Shown piece after piece: positions 1 through 12,609 of a stretch of DNA of 64,000 nt. Where the stretch lies: contig OX439136.1 in assembly GCA_949318235.1 (NCBI GenBank), forward strand, positions 16,557,111-16,621,110, given 5' to 3'. Every line of letters begins with the position of its first letter. Position 1 is the first letter of the stretch. The position numbers were made by a program, and so were the translations under genes. The notes beneath the pieces were generated by a model. The model was not told the origin of the DNA, ran no database searches, and worked only from the letters and a program-made list of their open reading frames with translations. Source of the stretch: Ecdyonurus torrentis (Eukaryota > Arthropoda > Insecta > Ephemeroptera > Heptageniidae).

Positions 1-540
1 CGCCCCGCAAAAAGCACCACCAAGATGGCGGCTTTCCCGGTTTTTCCACTTCCGAGCCCTCTGGCGGCGGTCGCGAGCAACGTAGGACCGAACCGACGAC
101 GGGTGGCCCCGGTAACTCGACCCCGATCTATCGATTGGCATACATATCGAAGTCGAAATCAAAGTCGATCCCAGAGAAAAGGCAACCGGAACCAGATTTT
201 CTTATGGGACCGGAAGTCACCAAGGACGTCACTAGACGTGGTTTTGCAAGCCCTACGAAACGTATATCTCCAAATTTTAATGCGACGTTAAAATCGGCCG
301 TCATTAACGAAAAACGGACAAAATGCGGCGCTTACGCATTGTTTAGATAGGGAAACTTCGACGCGCTCGCGATTTTTTTCTACGGGTCCGATGTCTTAGA
401 TATTTTGGCTACCCCCCCATAACCGACCACGGCGCACAACTTTGCAACGGTGACCTAAGCGCTGGGTCCCATAGAAACAAGATGGCGGCAATGCGCACGT
501 TTTTTTCGCACTTCCGGTGCTCGCAGCGCGAAAATAAAAA
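1..540. promoter_or_regulatory. CpG-rich block with two YY1-like sites
   Basis: AAGATGGCGG occurs at 22 and again near 480 next to ATGCGCAC. A CCGGAAGTCAC (ETS-type) site lies near 211. The same arrangement follows each subunit anchor at 7,297, 11,096, 18,365 and 22,168. No transcript can be proven from sequence. Confidence 0.45.
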
Positions 541-660
541 GTGAGACTTTACCTGCATATTTCGACGAGAGGAAGACGATGGCGCAATCAGAATTTCAAA
601 ATTCCGAAAATTGGCGCTTTCGTTTTTTTTTTAAAAAAATTTCGCGTTTTTTGGGGTTCG

Positions 661-1580
661 AACGCCCGTAGCAATTCAGGGGTGCGTCGGAGAGCTCTGA
701 AAAAAAAATTTGAGGGTGTTCCGACGAGCCGCGGAACAAGACGGCGCCAACAGTTTTTTTCGGGGTCCATAACTTCGGCGCTTTTTGAAATTTTTCGCGC
801 CCGAAAATCACGCCACGAAAAATTTTATAGAGACCAAAAAGACGCGCCTCGACGAATCCGACACTCAAACTGCCCTTCGTTTTTTCAAATTTCCCATAGC
901 AGGCGCGCAAAACGCCAAAAACAAAAAAATTTTCGGGAAACGATCTGGCGGCGCCGTTTTCGGCCAAAACGGCCCGAATTTTTTCTCATGCGAGCCAAAA
1001 TCGCGCGAGGATTCCGAATATCACCGTTTTTTTGCGCTAGCGCCAAAACTGCGCCCGTGAGGATAGTATGAAAATAAAAGGGGGTGATTGACTCGAAAAG
1101 CACCATTTTGACTTTTTCGGAACGCCGTAGTAATTCAACGGTGCGTCGGAGGTGAAATCTGACGACATTCTTAGGTCTTTATTTTTCGTGCTCTACAAAA
1201 TCGCATCAACACTTTTTTTTGTGATTTCAAAAAATAAGCGTTTTCGGGACGCCGTTTTTTTAAATATCGGCGCTACGAAAAAATGTTTCAAACAAATTAG
1301 ACGCGCAATTAAATTTGCAACACTTTTGATGTCTACATGTTTCCTTCAATTTCCCATAGGTGGCTCGCAAAACGCGAAAAACCAACCAAAAACTTTCAAA
1401 GCGGCGCCAAAATTCGGCTCTTGTGATTTTTTGCGTTCTGACTGCTGGAATCGTGTTTGATACGTGTTTTGAGCTATTTCTGCCATCGGCGACAATTTTT
1501 TTGGTTTCAACCCAAAACCAGCGATTCTGCCTATGGTTCGACATTGAAACATAGGATTTCGGCATATTTCGGCAAGTTAC
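661..1580. repeat. Old 460-bp direct duplication inside each subunit
   Basis: AACGCC followed by a GTAG/AATTCA/GTGCGTCGG context occurs at 661 and again at 1,121. TTCCCATAG followed by a GC-rich stretch occurs at 891 and 1,351. Both pairs are exactly 460 bp apart and clearly diverged. The same pair is present in the other subunits (7.9-8.9, 11.7-12.7, 19.0-19.9 and 22.8-23.7 kb). This is an older layer of duplication than the 1-kb and 11-kb layers. Confidence 0.7.
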
Positions 1581-4500
1581 AATGCTAGGACGACGAAATT
1601 TTTATACAAGGTAGTGCTAGGGGCCATTTGACTTCCCGCACCAGAAAAATTCAAAATTTTAAATATCTACTATTTTTTAACGCGCTACGTAAAATTTCGA
1701 CGCTTTCGGCAATATGTCGGCGCTAAATCGACATAGCATCGATCTGACTGTTGGAGATGGACGACGACAATATTATGTACTTATGTTTCAAGTTTCAAGA
1801 TCATCGTTTATTTTAAACCTGAGTTATGAACAAAACATCGATCTATTTTTCTCCTATGACCAGATTACCAAGGGGTAACCCTTGCTTTTTTTTCACGAAA
1901 CAATTTTTTTTAGAACATTCTGATTTTAATGTCTATATTGACTAAATCGACCACGCTGATTACGAAAATCGAATCACCAATTTCCGCAACCTATTACCGG
2001 CCGAAATGGGACCCTAAAACCAGCTTTTTTTCTACTTTATGGATGAAAAACCGGATGTTAATGCTATTTAGGGGTGCGTTGGGGTGACTTTGGGTGCATG
2101 CATGTTTACACCAATACTTGGGTTACTTTCTATTAAAGTTTCATAAACATCGCACAGCAACTTTATTTTTGGCGATTTTTTGAAAATGTACATGTGCGTG
2201 CCATATGGCTATAACACATAGGTTATTTCAACACCGTAATTTTTTTTTCACAGTTACGGTGACTTTCATGGTATTTTTAAATACCTATAGACCCCCCACA
2301 CTGGCCATTAAAATATAGGACATGTACTGCAGGTTGCCTATTTTTGGTAATTTTTTAAACAAACCATATTAGGTATATACGAAATTTTGAAATGCGCGCC
2401 AAAATTCGGCTATGGTGATTTTCGACCGTCTAACTGCTGGAATCAACTCCTGAACATATTTTAACCCATATGTGTCAGTTTGAACGATTTCTAAAAAGTT
2501 CACCCCACTCCTCCTATTCTGGCCCACGTTCGACATGCTAACATAGGATTTCGACCTATTTCGACAACGAAAGGTGGCAGGTCGACGAAATTTTTATGCA
2601 AGGTAGTGCTATCCACCCACTAACTGTCCGCACCGAGAAAGTCGCGCTTTTCAAATATCTACTGATTTTTAGCGCTCTCTGATAATTTTCGACGCTTTCG
2701 GCAATAAGTCGGCGCCAAATCGACATAGCATCGATCTGACTGTTGGAAATGGACGACGACAATATTATGTACTTATGTTTCAAGTTTCAAGATCATCGTT
2801 TATTTTAAACGTGAGTTATGAACAAAACATCGATCTATTTTTCTCCTATGACCAGATTACCAAGGGTACTATTGCTTTTTTTTCACGAAACAATTTTTTT
2901 TAGAACATTCTGACTTTAATGTCTATATTGACTAAATCGACCACGCTGATTACGAAAATCGAATCACCAATTTCCGCAACCTATTACCGGCCGAAATGGG
3001 ACCCTAAAACCAGCTTTTTTTCTACTTTATGGATGAAAAACCGGATGTTAATGCTATTTAGGGGTGCGTTGGGGTGACTTTGGGTGCATGCATGTTTACA
3101 CCAATACTTGGGTTACTTTCTATTAAAGTTTCATAAACATCGCACAGCAACTTTATTTTTGGCGATTTTTTGAAAATGTACATGTGCGTGCCATATGGCT
3201 ATAACACATAGGTTATTTCAACACCGTAATTTTTTTTTCACAGTTACGGTGACTTTCATGGTATTTTAAAATACCTATAGACCCCCCACACTGGCCATTA
3301 AAATATAGGACCTGTACTGCAGGTTGCCTATTTTTGGTAATTTTTTAAACAAACCATATTAGGTATATACGAAATTTTGAAATGCGCGCCAAAATTCGGC
3401 TATGGTGATTTTCGACCGTCTAACTGCTGGAATCAACTCCTGGACGTATTTTAACCCATATATGTCAGTTTGAACGATTTCTAAAAAGTTCACCCCACTC
3501 CTCCTATTCTGGCCCACGTTCGACATGCTAACATAGGATTTCGACCTATTTCGACAACGAAAGGTGGCAGGTCGACGAAACTTTTATGCAAGGTAGTGCT
3601 ATCCACCCACTAACTGTCCGCACCGAGAAAGTCGCGCTTTTCAAATATCTACTAATTTTTAGCGCTCTCTGATAATTTTCGACGCTTTCGGCAATAAGTC
3701 GGCGCCAAATCGACATAGCATCGATCTGACTGTTGGAGATGGACGACGACAATATTATGTACTTATGTTTCAAGTTTCAAGATCATCGTTTATTTTAAAC
3801 CTGAGTTATGAACAAAACATCGATCTATTTTTCTCCTATGACCAGATTACCACATAATATTAGATATAGATATTAATATTAGATTGCTTTTTTTTCACGA
3901 AACAATTTTTTTTTAGAACATTCTGATTTTAATGTCTATATTGACTAAATCGACCACGCTGATTACGAAAATCGCATCACCAATTTCCGCAACCTATTAC
4001 CGGCCAAAATGGGACCCTAAAACCAGCTTTTTTTGTACTTTATGGATGAAAAACCGGATGTTAATGCTATTTAGGGGTGCGTTGGGGTGACTTTGGGTGC
4101 ATGCATGTTTACACCAATACTTGGGTTACTTTCTATTAAAGTTTCATAAACATCGCACAGCAACTTTATTTTTGGCGATTTTTTGAAAATGTACATGAGC
4201 GTGCCATATGGCTTTAACACATAGGTTATTTCAACACCGTAATTTTTTTTTCACAGTTACGGTGACTTTCATGGTATTTTTAAATACCTATAGACCCCCC
4301 ACACTGGCCATTAAAATATAGGTAATGTACTGCAGGTTGCCTATTTTTGGTAATTTTTTAAACAAACCATATTAGGTATATACGAAATTTTGAAATGCGC
4401 GCCAAAATTCGGCTATGGTGATTTTCGACCGTCTAACTGCTGGAATCAACTCCTGGACGTATTTTAACCCATATATGTCAGTTTGAACGATTTCTAAAAA

Positions 4501-5330
4501 GTTCACCCCACTCCTCCTATTCTGGCCCACGTTCGACATGCTAACATAGGATTTCGACCTATTTCGACAACGAAAGGTGGCAGGTCGACGAAACTTTTAT
4601 GCAAGGTAGTGCTATCCACCCACTAACTGTCCGCACCGAGAAAGTCGCGCTTTTCAAATATCTACTAATTTTTAGCGCCCTATCAACATTTTCGACGCTT
4701 TCGGCAATAAATCGTCGCCGAATCGACATAAAATAGATTTGATTGTTTAAAATGGACGACGACAATATTATGTACTTATGTTTTAAGTTTCAAGATCATC
4801 GTATATCTTAAAGTAGAGTTATTAACAAAATATCGATCTTTTTTACTCATATGGCCAGTTTACCAAGGGGTTACCCTTGCTTTTTTTTTCAGGAAATAAC
4901 TTTTTTTGAGAAAATTGTTATTTTAATGTCTATTATGACTAAATCGACCACGCTGATTACGAAATTAAATTCGCCAATTTCCGGAACCTATTACCAGCTG
5001 AACTGGGACCCTAAAACCAGCTTTTTTTGTACTTTATGGATGAAAAACCGGATGTTATTGCTATTTAGGGGTGCGTTGGGGTGACTTTGGGTACATGCAT
5101 GTTTACAACAATATTTGGGTTACTTTCTATTAAAGTTTCGTAAACATCGCACAGCAACTTTATTTTTGGCGATTTTTTGATGATGTATATGTGAATGCAA
5201 TATGGTAACAACACATGGGTTATTTTTAACCCGTAATTTTTTTTTCAAAGTTTATGTGACATTCATGGTATTTCAACATACCTATAGACTCTCCACACTC
5301 GCCATTAAAATATAGGACATGTACTGCGTA
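1536..5330. repeat. Internal 1-kb tandem repeat, four copies (in L1)
   Basis: The landmark GTTCGACAT recurs at 1,536, 2,528, 3,518 and 4,531, giving steps of 992, 990 and 1,013 bp. Copies 2 and 3 are the most alike; copies 1 and 4 are more diverged. Copy 3 carries an AT-rich replacement near 3,852 that accounts for its extra length. This expansion is present in both long subunits and absent from the short ones. Confidence 0.9.
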
Positions 5331-5423
5331 TTGCCTATTTTTGGCGATTTTTTGAACTTATCATTTTCACTATATAATGCATAACATGTGGTGGCACATA
5401 TATGTTAATTGCATATATTAATT

Positions 5424-6330
5424 ATGCAAACACCCTGGAAGCCAATATAGGGTGCTAATAAGATAGCATGAGACCTCTATTGTTTGCATACAAACATAGG
5501 CAGCTTTTTGGCGCGTTGCCCATTTTTGGCGATTTTTTGAACTTAGCATTTTACCTAAATAATGCAAAATATATGCTGACACTAACATGTGAATCGCATA
5601 TAACACTTATGCAAACATCCTGGAATGCAATATAGGGTGCTGATAAGATAGCATGGGACCTCTATTGTTTGCACACAAACACATGTGTGTGTATAGCAGG
5701 TTGCTTTTTTTTATTTTTTTTTGATATGTATCATCATAAAAATATTTTTTAATGCAAAGCGGGGTGCATAACTCACAGGATGTTGCAAGGAAGGCTGCAT
5801 AACTCGCAGGGTTCAAAACAGACTATGTACTTGCAAAATTCAATGTTAACATGAGTAGGAAAAGTGAGGGTGGGAATACAACAAGTCAATCTTTCAACAA
5901 CGCTGTACAATACTAATGACCGCACTTAAACACATGCGCGTGTATAGCGGGTTGCATGTCTTTGCCGATTTTTGTAACTTTAACAATTATTCTTCTATAC
6001 ATAATGCAAGGCATGCTGCATAACTGACAGGATGGTGCAAAGCAAGCTGCATGACCCACAGTATATAGAATCCAGACATTGGACTTGCAAAAATTTCAAT
6101 GTTTACCAAAGTAGGAAAAGTGAAGACGAGGGACATGGGCTTTCTTCTGCTTGCACTTAAACACATGTGCGTGTATTGCGGGTTGCCTTTTTTTGGAATT
6201 TTTTTTTTATACATATCATCATAAAAATATTTTTCAATGCAACGCGGGCTGCATAAGTCACAGGGTGTTGCAATGAAGGCTGCATAACTCGCAGGGTGCA
6301 AAACAGACTATGGACTTGCGAATTTCAATG
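5424..6330. repeat. AT-rich tail with short subrepeats (L1)
   Basis: A segment of about 185 bp is repeated at 5,424 and 5,609, each starting with a GCAAACA/CCTGGAA context and including an ATTGTTTGCA motif. Further on, short units around CTGCATAACTCACAGG recur several times (5,767, 5,802, 6,019, 6,250, 6,282). The L2 counterpart is at 16,498-17,400. No coding signal is seen. Confidence 0.65.
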
Positions 6331-6406
6331 TTAACATAGGTAGGAAAAGTGAGGGAGGGGGTTCAACAAGTCGATAAACGTGAACAAAACGGCCACCCAA
6401 ACGACC

Positions 6407-6763
6407 TGCGCACAACACCAAAAGTCATACCAACATGCCATTGCAGCAAAACTAAGGTCAAATGCCATGCGCACTCTACGGATTCGAAGGACAGCAAACA
6501 TCGCCCTTCCGGCCAGCCGACTTCCGGTCCTGCGCAGAACCAAACAAGCAACGTCAGGGCTGCGCACGACACGTTTTTCGAAGAAGGGGGAAGCTCTCAC
6601 CCCATTTGTATGCGCACTCAACTCGGTCGACTTCCGGACCTGCGCAAACGCACAAAGACCTGCGATTAACGACTGCCGCGTGCGCAAAATCGACGATAGA
6701 GTGCCAATGCTTGGTCTCTGGGCCCCCACCACCGACTAGCCGCGGGCGGCTGAGCGTCCCACG
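6407..6763. promoter_or_regulatory. TGCGCA/ETS motif cluster in L1
   Basis: Seven TGCGCA hexamers (6,407; 6,468; 6,531; 6,561; 6,611; 6,641; 6,681) lie within 280 bp. Two of them sit just after ACTTCCGG (ETS/GABP-type) sites, and a CpG-rich stretch follows. TGCGCA is the core of the NRF1 (insect Ewg) site. Such clusters mark broadly active promoters in animals. Promoter function here is inferred from motif content and conserved spacing only. Confidence 0.55.
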
Positions 6764-7296
6764 GGGGACCGGCCCGCCCGCCGTTACTCTAGTCACCCCG
6801 ACGTTAATTACTCAAGGAACGGAAAAAAAACCCGTAAGGATAACCCGTAGGTGCGGAAAACGCTTGCGATTTTTTCGGTACCGGGGAATCGCGCGAACGA
6901 CCATACCGGAAGATCGGGCTCGACGAGGGGCATCTTTTCGTAAATAACTCGCTAAGCGCTAGCTCCCATAGTTTCGGAGAAAAACGCGAAAAACACGTTT
7001 TTTGGACTCCCGCGCCGAGGCCTAAGGCTTTCTTATGGGTGGCGATGCAGACGAGCCGATGGTGCCAGTCGGTAGCCGAAATGTGCCGCTACGATTCGTA
7101 TTTGGCACATTTTTCGATTTCGGCCCCCGATTTTTTTAAAACGCGCCCAAAGTTTTCGCGCTGTTTCTGAAAACCTTCCGACGGCGATTGCCGAAAAACC
7201 GCCACGGGGAATCGACCCTCCTTTGGCCAAAAACTGCGCCCGGGGGTCCCCTACCGACGACATGGGCGGCGATCGGGGGTCTCAAAGGGCACCGCC

Positions 7297-10200
7297 AAGA
7301 TGGCGGTTTTCCCGACTTTTCGACTTCGGAGCCCTCTGGCGGCCGCGGTATGCGACATGGGACCAAAGTAACGACACATCGCCATAGTAACTCGACCCCG
7401 TTCTATCGATTGGCGTAACAATCGAAGTCGAAATCGAAGTCAAACCCGGAGAAAAAGCCACCGGAACCAGATTTTCTTATAGGACCGGAAGTCACCTGGA
7501 AACTCACTAGACGTAATTTTGCAAGCCCTACAAAACGTATATCTTGAAATTTTAATGCGGCGGTAATTTTTCCCGTCACCGACGAAAAACCGACGGAATG
7601 CGGCGCTTATGCATTGTTTAGATAGGGAAACTTGGACGCGCTTGCGATTTTTTTCTACGGGTCCGATCTCTTAGATATTTTGGCTACCCCCCCATAACTG
7701 ACCACGGCGCACAACTTTGCAACGGTAACCTAAGCCGTGGGTCCCATAGAAACAAGATGGCGGCAATGCGCACGTTTTTTTCGCACTTCCGGTGCTCTGA
7801 GCGCGAAAATAAAAAGTGAGACTTTACCTGCATATTTTTGCGAGAGAAAGACGATGGCGCAGTCAGATTTTCAAAATTCCGAAAATTGGCGCTTTCGTTT
7901 TTTTTTTTTTAAAAATTCGCGTTTTTTGGGTTTCGAACGCCCGTAGCAATTCAGGGGTGCGTCGGAGAGCTCTGAAAAAAAAATTTGAGGGTGTTCCGAC
8001 GAGCCGTGGAACAAGACGGTGCCAACAGTTTTTTTCGGGGTCCATAACTTCGGCGCTTTTTGAAATTTTTCGCGCCCGAAAATCGCGCCACGAAAAATTT
8101 TATAGACATCAAAAAGACGCGCCTTGACGAATCCGACAATCAAACTGGCCTTCGTTTTTTCAAATTTCCCATAGCAGGCGCGCAAAACGCCAAAAACAAA
8201 AAAAAATTCGGAAAACGCTCTGGCGGCGCCGTTTTCGGCCAAAACGGCCCAAATTTTTTCTCATGCGAGCCAAAATCGCGCGAGGATTCCGAATATCACC
8301 GTTTTTTTGCGCTAGCGCCAAAACTGCGCCCGTGAGGATAGTATGAAAATAAAAGGGGGTGATTGACTCGAAAAGCACCATTTTGACTTTTTCGGAACGC
8401 CGTAGTAATTCAACGGTGCGTCGGAAGTGAAATCTGATGAAATTCTTATGTCTTTATTTTTGGTGCTCTACAAAATCGCATCAGCACTTTTTTTTGTGAT
8501 TTCAAAAAATAAGCGTTTTCGGGACGCCGTTTTTTTAAATATCGGCGCTACTAAAAAATGTTTCAAACAAAATAGACGCGCAATTAAATTTGCAACACTT
8601 TTGATGTCTACATGTTTCCTTAATTTTCCCATAGGTGGCGCGCAAAACGCGAAAAAACAACAAAACATTTTCAAAGCGGCGCCAAAATTCGACTATGGTG
8701 ATTTTTTGCATTCCGACTGCTGGAATAGTGTTCTACACATGTTTTAACATATTTCTGCCAGCGGCAACAATTTTTTTCATTTTAACCCAAAACCACCCAT
8801 TCTGCCTATGGTTCGACATTGCAACATAGCATTTCGACATATTTCGGCAAGTTACAATGCTAGGACGACGAAATTTTTATGCAAGGTAGTACTAGGGGTC
8901 AGGTGTCTACCCGCACCAGAAAATTTCGAAATTTTAAATATCTACTATTTTTTAACGCGCTACGTAAAATTTCGGCGCTTTCGGCAATAAGTCAGCGCCA
9001 AATCAATATAGCATCGATCTGATTGTTGGAGGTAGGCGACGACATAAATATTTAACTATGTTTTAAGTTTCATGAACATCGCATTATTAAAACTGGAGTT
9101 ATTAACGAAACATCGATCTTTATTACTGAAATGGCCAAATTACAAAGGGGTTACCCTTGCTTTTTTTTAATGAAACAACTTTTTTTCACAAAGTTATGAT
9201 TTTAATGTCTATTATAACTAAATCGACCCCGCTGATTACGAAAATCGAAACGCCAATTTCCGGAACCTATTACCAGACGAGTTAGGACCCTAAAACCAGC
9301 TTTTTTCTTACTTTTTGTATGAAAAACCGGATGTTATTGCTATTTAGGGGTGGGTTGGGGTGACTTTGGGCAAATGTATATTTACTAAGATACTTGGGTT
9401 ACTTTCTATTAAAGTTTCATTAACATCGCACTGCAACTTTTTTTTTCGCGATTTTTTTAATTTTTACATATGTATGGTATATGGGTATACTACAGTGGTG
9501 TAATGCAAACCATAATTTTTCATTCAACACTGGGGGGAATTTTAAGGTCATTTAACATACAAAGGCGATCCCTGCACTCACCAAAAACATATAGAACATG
9601 TAGTGCGGGTTGCCTATTTTTTACGATTTTTTATACATTGCATTTTGACTATACATGGAACTATATGGAGTAGAAAAAAGTGGTGTAATGCAGACCTAAA
9701 TTTCTCTTTCATCACTGGGTGGAATGTTATGGTGATTCAACATACATGGGCAACCCATGCACTCACCATTACAATATAGGACATGTATTGCGGGTTGCCT
9801 ATTTTTTACGATTTTTCATACATTGCGTTTTGACCATACATGGAACTATATGGAGTGTGAATAACGTATGTTTCACTAATTTTAATTAAAAAAACCACCC
9901 ACAAGGCATTATAGCGTGCTTAAAACATTGTATGGGACCCCTACTGTTTGCGCTCAAAAAAATGTTCGTGCACAGCAGGTTGCCTATTTTTGGCGACTAT
10001 GGCAACATTAACAACAATACTTCAATATATAAAAACATTTCACAGCAATGCGGGCTGCATACCTCACAGGATGATGCAATGCAGGCTGCATAACCCACAG
10101 GGGGCAAAACAGTCTACGGACTTGCAAAATTCCATGTCCAACGAAAATGGAAAAGTGGGGGCGGGGTTTCATCAAGTCAAAATAGGTGGACAAAATGGCC

Positions 10201-11095
10201 ACCAGCACGACCTGCGCAGAACACAAAAAGTCGTACCGACATGGCATTGCAGCAAAACCAAGACCGACTGCCATGCGCACTCTGCGGATTCGAAAGACAC
10301 TTAACTTTGTGCTTCCGGCAGGCTGACTTCCGGTCCTGCGCAGAACCAAACAAACGACGTTGGGGCTGCGCACGCCACGTTTTTCGACTAAGGGGGAAGG
10401 TCTCACCCCACCCACATGCGCACTCACCTCGGACGACTTCCGGACCTGCGCAGTAACCCCCAAGACTGCAATTTACCCCTGCCGCATGCGCAAAATCGAC
10501 GATAGAGCGCCATTGTGCCACCCTCCTGTTGGGCCCCCACCCACTAGACGCGGGCGGCGGAGTTGCCACCAAGATGGCCGCCCGCGAGAGTGTTCTAGTC
10601 CCCCTACTATTAATTACTCAAGGAGAGCGAAAAAAACCCATAAGGATAACCCGGGAAACGCGTTCGCTCTTGCGATTTTTTTTTTGCCGGGCGATCGCGC
10701 CGAGATCTTGGTCGTGGGTGCGTTCGAGGGGGGACCGCCTCCGGTAAAAAGGACTAAGCGATCGCGCGGCAAGTTTCGGAAAAAAGCGCGAAAAACACGT
10801 TTTTTGGACCCTCACGCCAAACCCTACTCCTCCCGGGGTTTCGGAGCCACGGGGCCCAAACTCGGCCGTCGGGCGGTCGACGAGTCGGGACGCAACCGCA
10901 AGTTGCATTTTTTTCGATTTCGTCTCCGTTCCGGAGATACGGCGCGCCAAACTTTTCGCGCGCTTCCGAAGAAACGGAAAGGGCGATATCTCGACTCCCG
11001 CCGGGGGGATCCGAGCGAGATTCGGTGAAAAACTGGGCCCTCCCGAGGTCTACCTTCGACGCCGGCGGCGACCCCGCCCCGCAAAAAGCACCACC
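7297..11095. repeat. Short subunit S1 (3,799 bp)
   Basis: This has the same modular order as the long subunit but only one copy of the 1-kb segment (starting near 8,814) and a shorter AT-rich tail (9,440-10,170). It is visibly diverged from the long form, roughly one base in ten by eye, yet the motif cluster at its end keeps all seven TGCGCA sites. Confidence 0.88.
10213..10590. promoter_or_regulatory. TGCGCA/ETS/YY1 motif cluster in S1
   Basis: Seven TGCGCA hexamers (10,213; 10,274; 10,337; 10,367; 10,417; 10,447; 10,487) occupy the same relative positions as in the long subunit. The last lies in CGCATGCGCA, close to a full NRF1 palindrome. ACTTCCGG sites precede the third and sixth. A YY1-like AAGATGGCCG follows near 10,571, and the AAGATGGCGG anchor lies 0.5 kb further on. 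Confidence 0.58.
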
Positions 11096-12609
11096 AAGAT
11101 GGCGGCTTTCCCGGTTTTTCCACTTCCGAGCCCTCTGGCGGCGGTTGCGAGCAACGTAGGACCGAACCGACGACGGGTCGCCGTGGTAACTCGACCCCGA
11201 TCTATCGATTGGCATACATATCGAAGTCGAAATCGAAGTCGATCCCAGAGAAAAAGCAACCGGAACCAGATTTTCTTATCGGACCGGAAGTCACCAAGGA
11301 CGTCACTAGACGTGGTTTTGCAAGCCCTACGAAACGTATATCTCAAGATTTGAATGAGAGGGTAAAATCGGCCGTCATAAACGAAAAACGGACAAAATGC
11401 GGCGCTTACGCATTGTTTAGATAGGGAAACTTCGACGCGCTCGCGATTTTTTTCTACGGGTCCGATGTCTTAGATATTTTGGCTACCCCCCCATAACCGA
11501 CCACGGCGCACAACTTTGCAACGGTGACCTAAGCGCTGGGTCCCATAGAAACAAGATGGCGGCAATGCGCACGTTTTTTTCGCACTTCCGGTGCTCGCAG
11601 CGCGAAAATAAAAAGTGAGACTTTACCTGCATATTTCGACGAGAGGAAGACGATGGCGCAATCAGAATTTCAAAATTCCGAAAATTGGCGCTTTCGTTTT
11701 TTTTTTAAAAAAATTTCGCGTTTTTTGGGGTTCGAACGCCCGTAGCAATTCAGGGGTGCGTCGGAGAGCTCTGAAAAAAAAATTTGAGGGTGTTCCGACG
11801 AGCCGCGGAACAAGACGGCGCCAACAGTTTTTTTCGGGGTCCATAACTTCGGCGCTTTTTGAAATTTTTCGCGCCCGAAAATCACGCCACGAAAAATTTT
11901 ATAGAGACCAAAAAGACGCGCCTCGACGAATCCGACAATCAAACTGGCCTTCGTTTTTTCAAATTTCCCATAGCAGGCGCGCAAAACGCCAAAAACTAAA
12001 AAATTTTCGGGAAACGATCTGGCGGCGCCGTTTTCGGCCAAAACGGCCCGAATTTTTTCTCATGCGAGCCAAAATCGCGCGAGGATTCCGAATATCACCG
12101 TTTTTTTGCGCTAGCGCCAAAACTGCGCCCGTGAGGATAGTATGAAAATAAAAGGGGGTGATGGACTCGAAAAGCACCATTTTGACTTTTTCGGAACGCC
12201 GTAGTAATTCAACGGTGCGTCGGAGGTGAAATCTGACGACATTCTTAGGTATTTATTTTTCGTGCTCTACAAAATCGCATCAACACTTTTTTTTGTGATT
12301 TCAAAAAATAAGCGTTTTCGGGACGCCGTTTTTTTAAATATCGGCGCTACGAAAAAATGTTTCAAACAAATTAGACGCGCAATTAAATTTGCAACACTTT
12401 TGATGTCTACATGTTTCCTTCAATTTCCCATAGGTGGCTCGCAAAACGCGAAAAACCAACCAAAAATTTTCAAAGCGGCGCCAAAATTCGGCTCTTGTGA
12501 TTTTTTGCGTTCTGACTGCTGGAATCGTGTTTGATACGTGTTTTGAGCTATTTCTGCCATCGGCGACAATTTTTTTGGTTTCAACCCAAAACCAGCGATT
12601 CTGCCTATG

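Larger units (their letters stand above)
22..7296. repeat. Long subunit L1 (7,275 bp)
   Basis: The subunit runs from one AAGATGGCGG anchor to the next. In order it holds a CpG-rich start (22-about 1,100), a 460-bp internal duplication (about 661-1,580), four tandem copies of a 1-kb segment (1,536-about 5,330), an AT-rich tail with short subrepeats (5,424-6,330), and a CpG-rich end with the TGCGCA cluster (6,407-7,296). It exceeds the short subunit by about 3.5 kb, which is mostly the extra 1-kb copies. Confidence 0.88.
1..11095. repeat. Giant higher-order repeat, copy 1 (about 11.07 kb)
   Basis: This is the first copy of a tandem higher-order repeat. The window opens inside it, so its left edge is not seen. 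The AAGATGGCGG anchor at 22 recurs at 11,096, giving a period of 11,074 bp, and many landmarks between them recur at 11,067-11,074 bp. By eye the two copies differ at only a few positions per kilobase, with small indels (3 bp near 5.7 kb). The copy is made of a long subunit (22-7,296) and a short one (7,297-11,095). No convincing protein gene is present: the open frames are short, overlap on both strands and are not preserved between subunits. Confidence 0.93.

Noticed and set aside
885..1106. A 73-codon minus-strand frame with the same start in all five subunits
   Set aside because: Persistence follows from high DNA identity. In the most diverged copy (22,971-23,252) differences change amino acids freely and the frame length changes, so there is no sign of protein-level selection.
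2556..2783. Repeated minus-strand frames of 68-75 codons in each 1-kb tandem copy
   Set aside because: They are by-products of the tandem repeat. They are short, have no codon bias and do not extend into the short subunits.
8430..8460. CTGATGA in the array as a second hammerhead
   Set aside because: No GAAA partner or complementary stems lie at the right distance.
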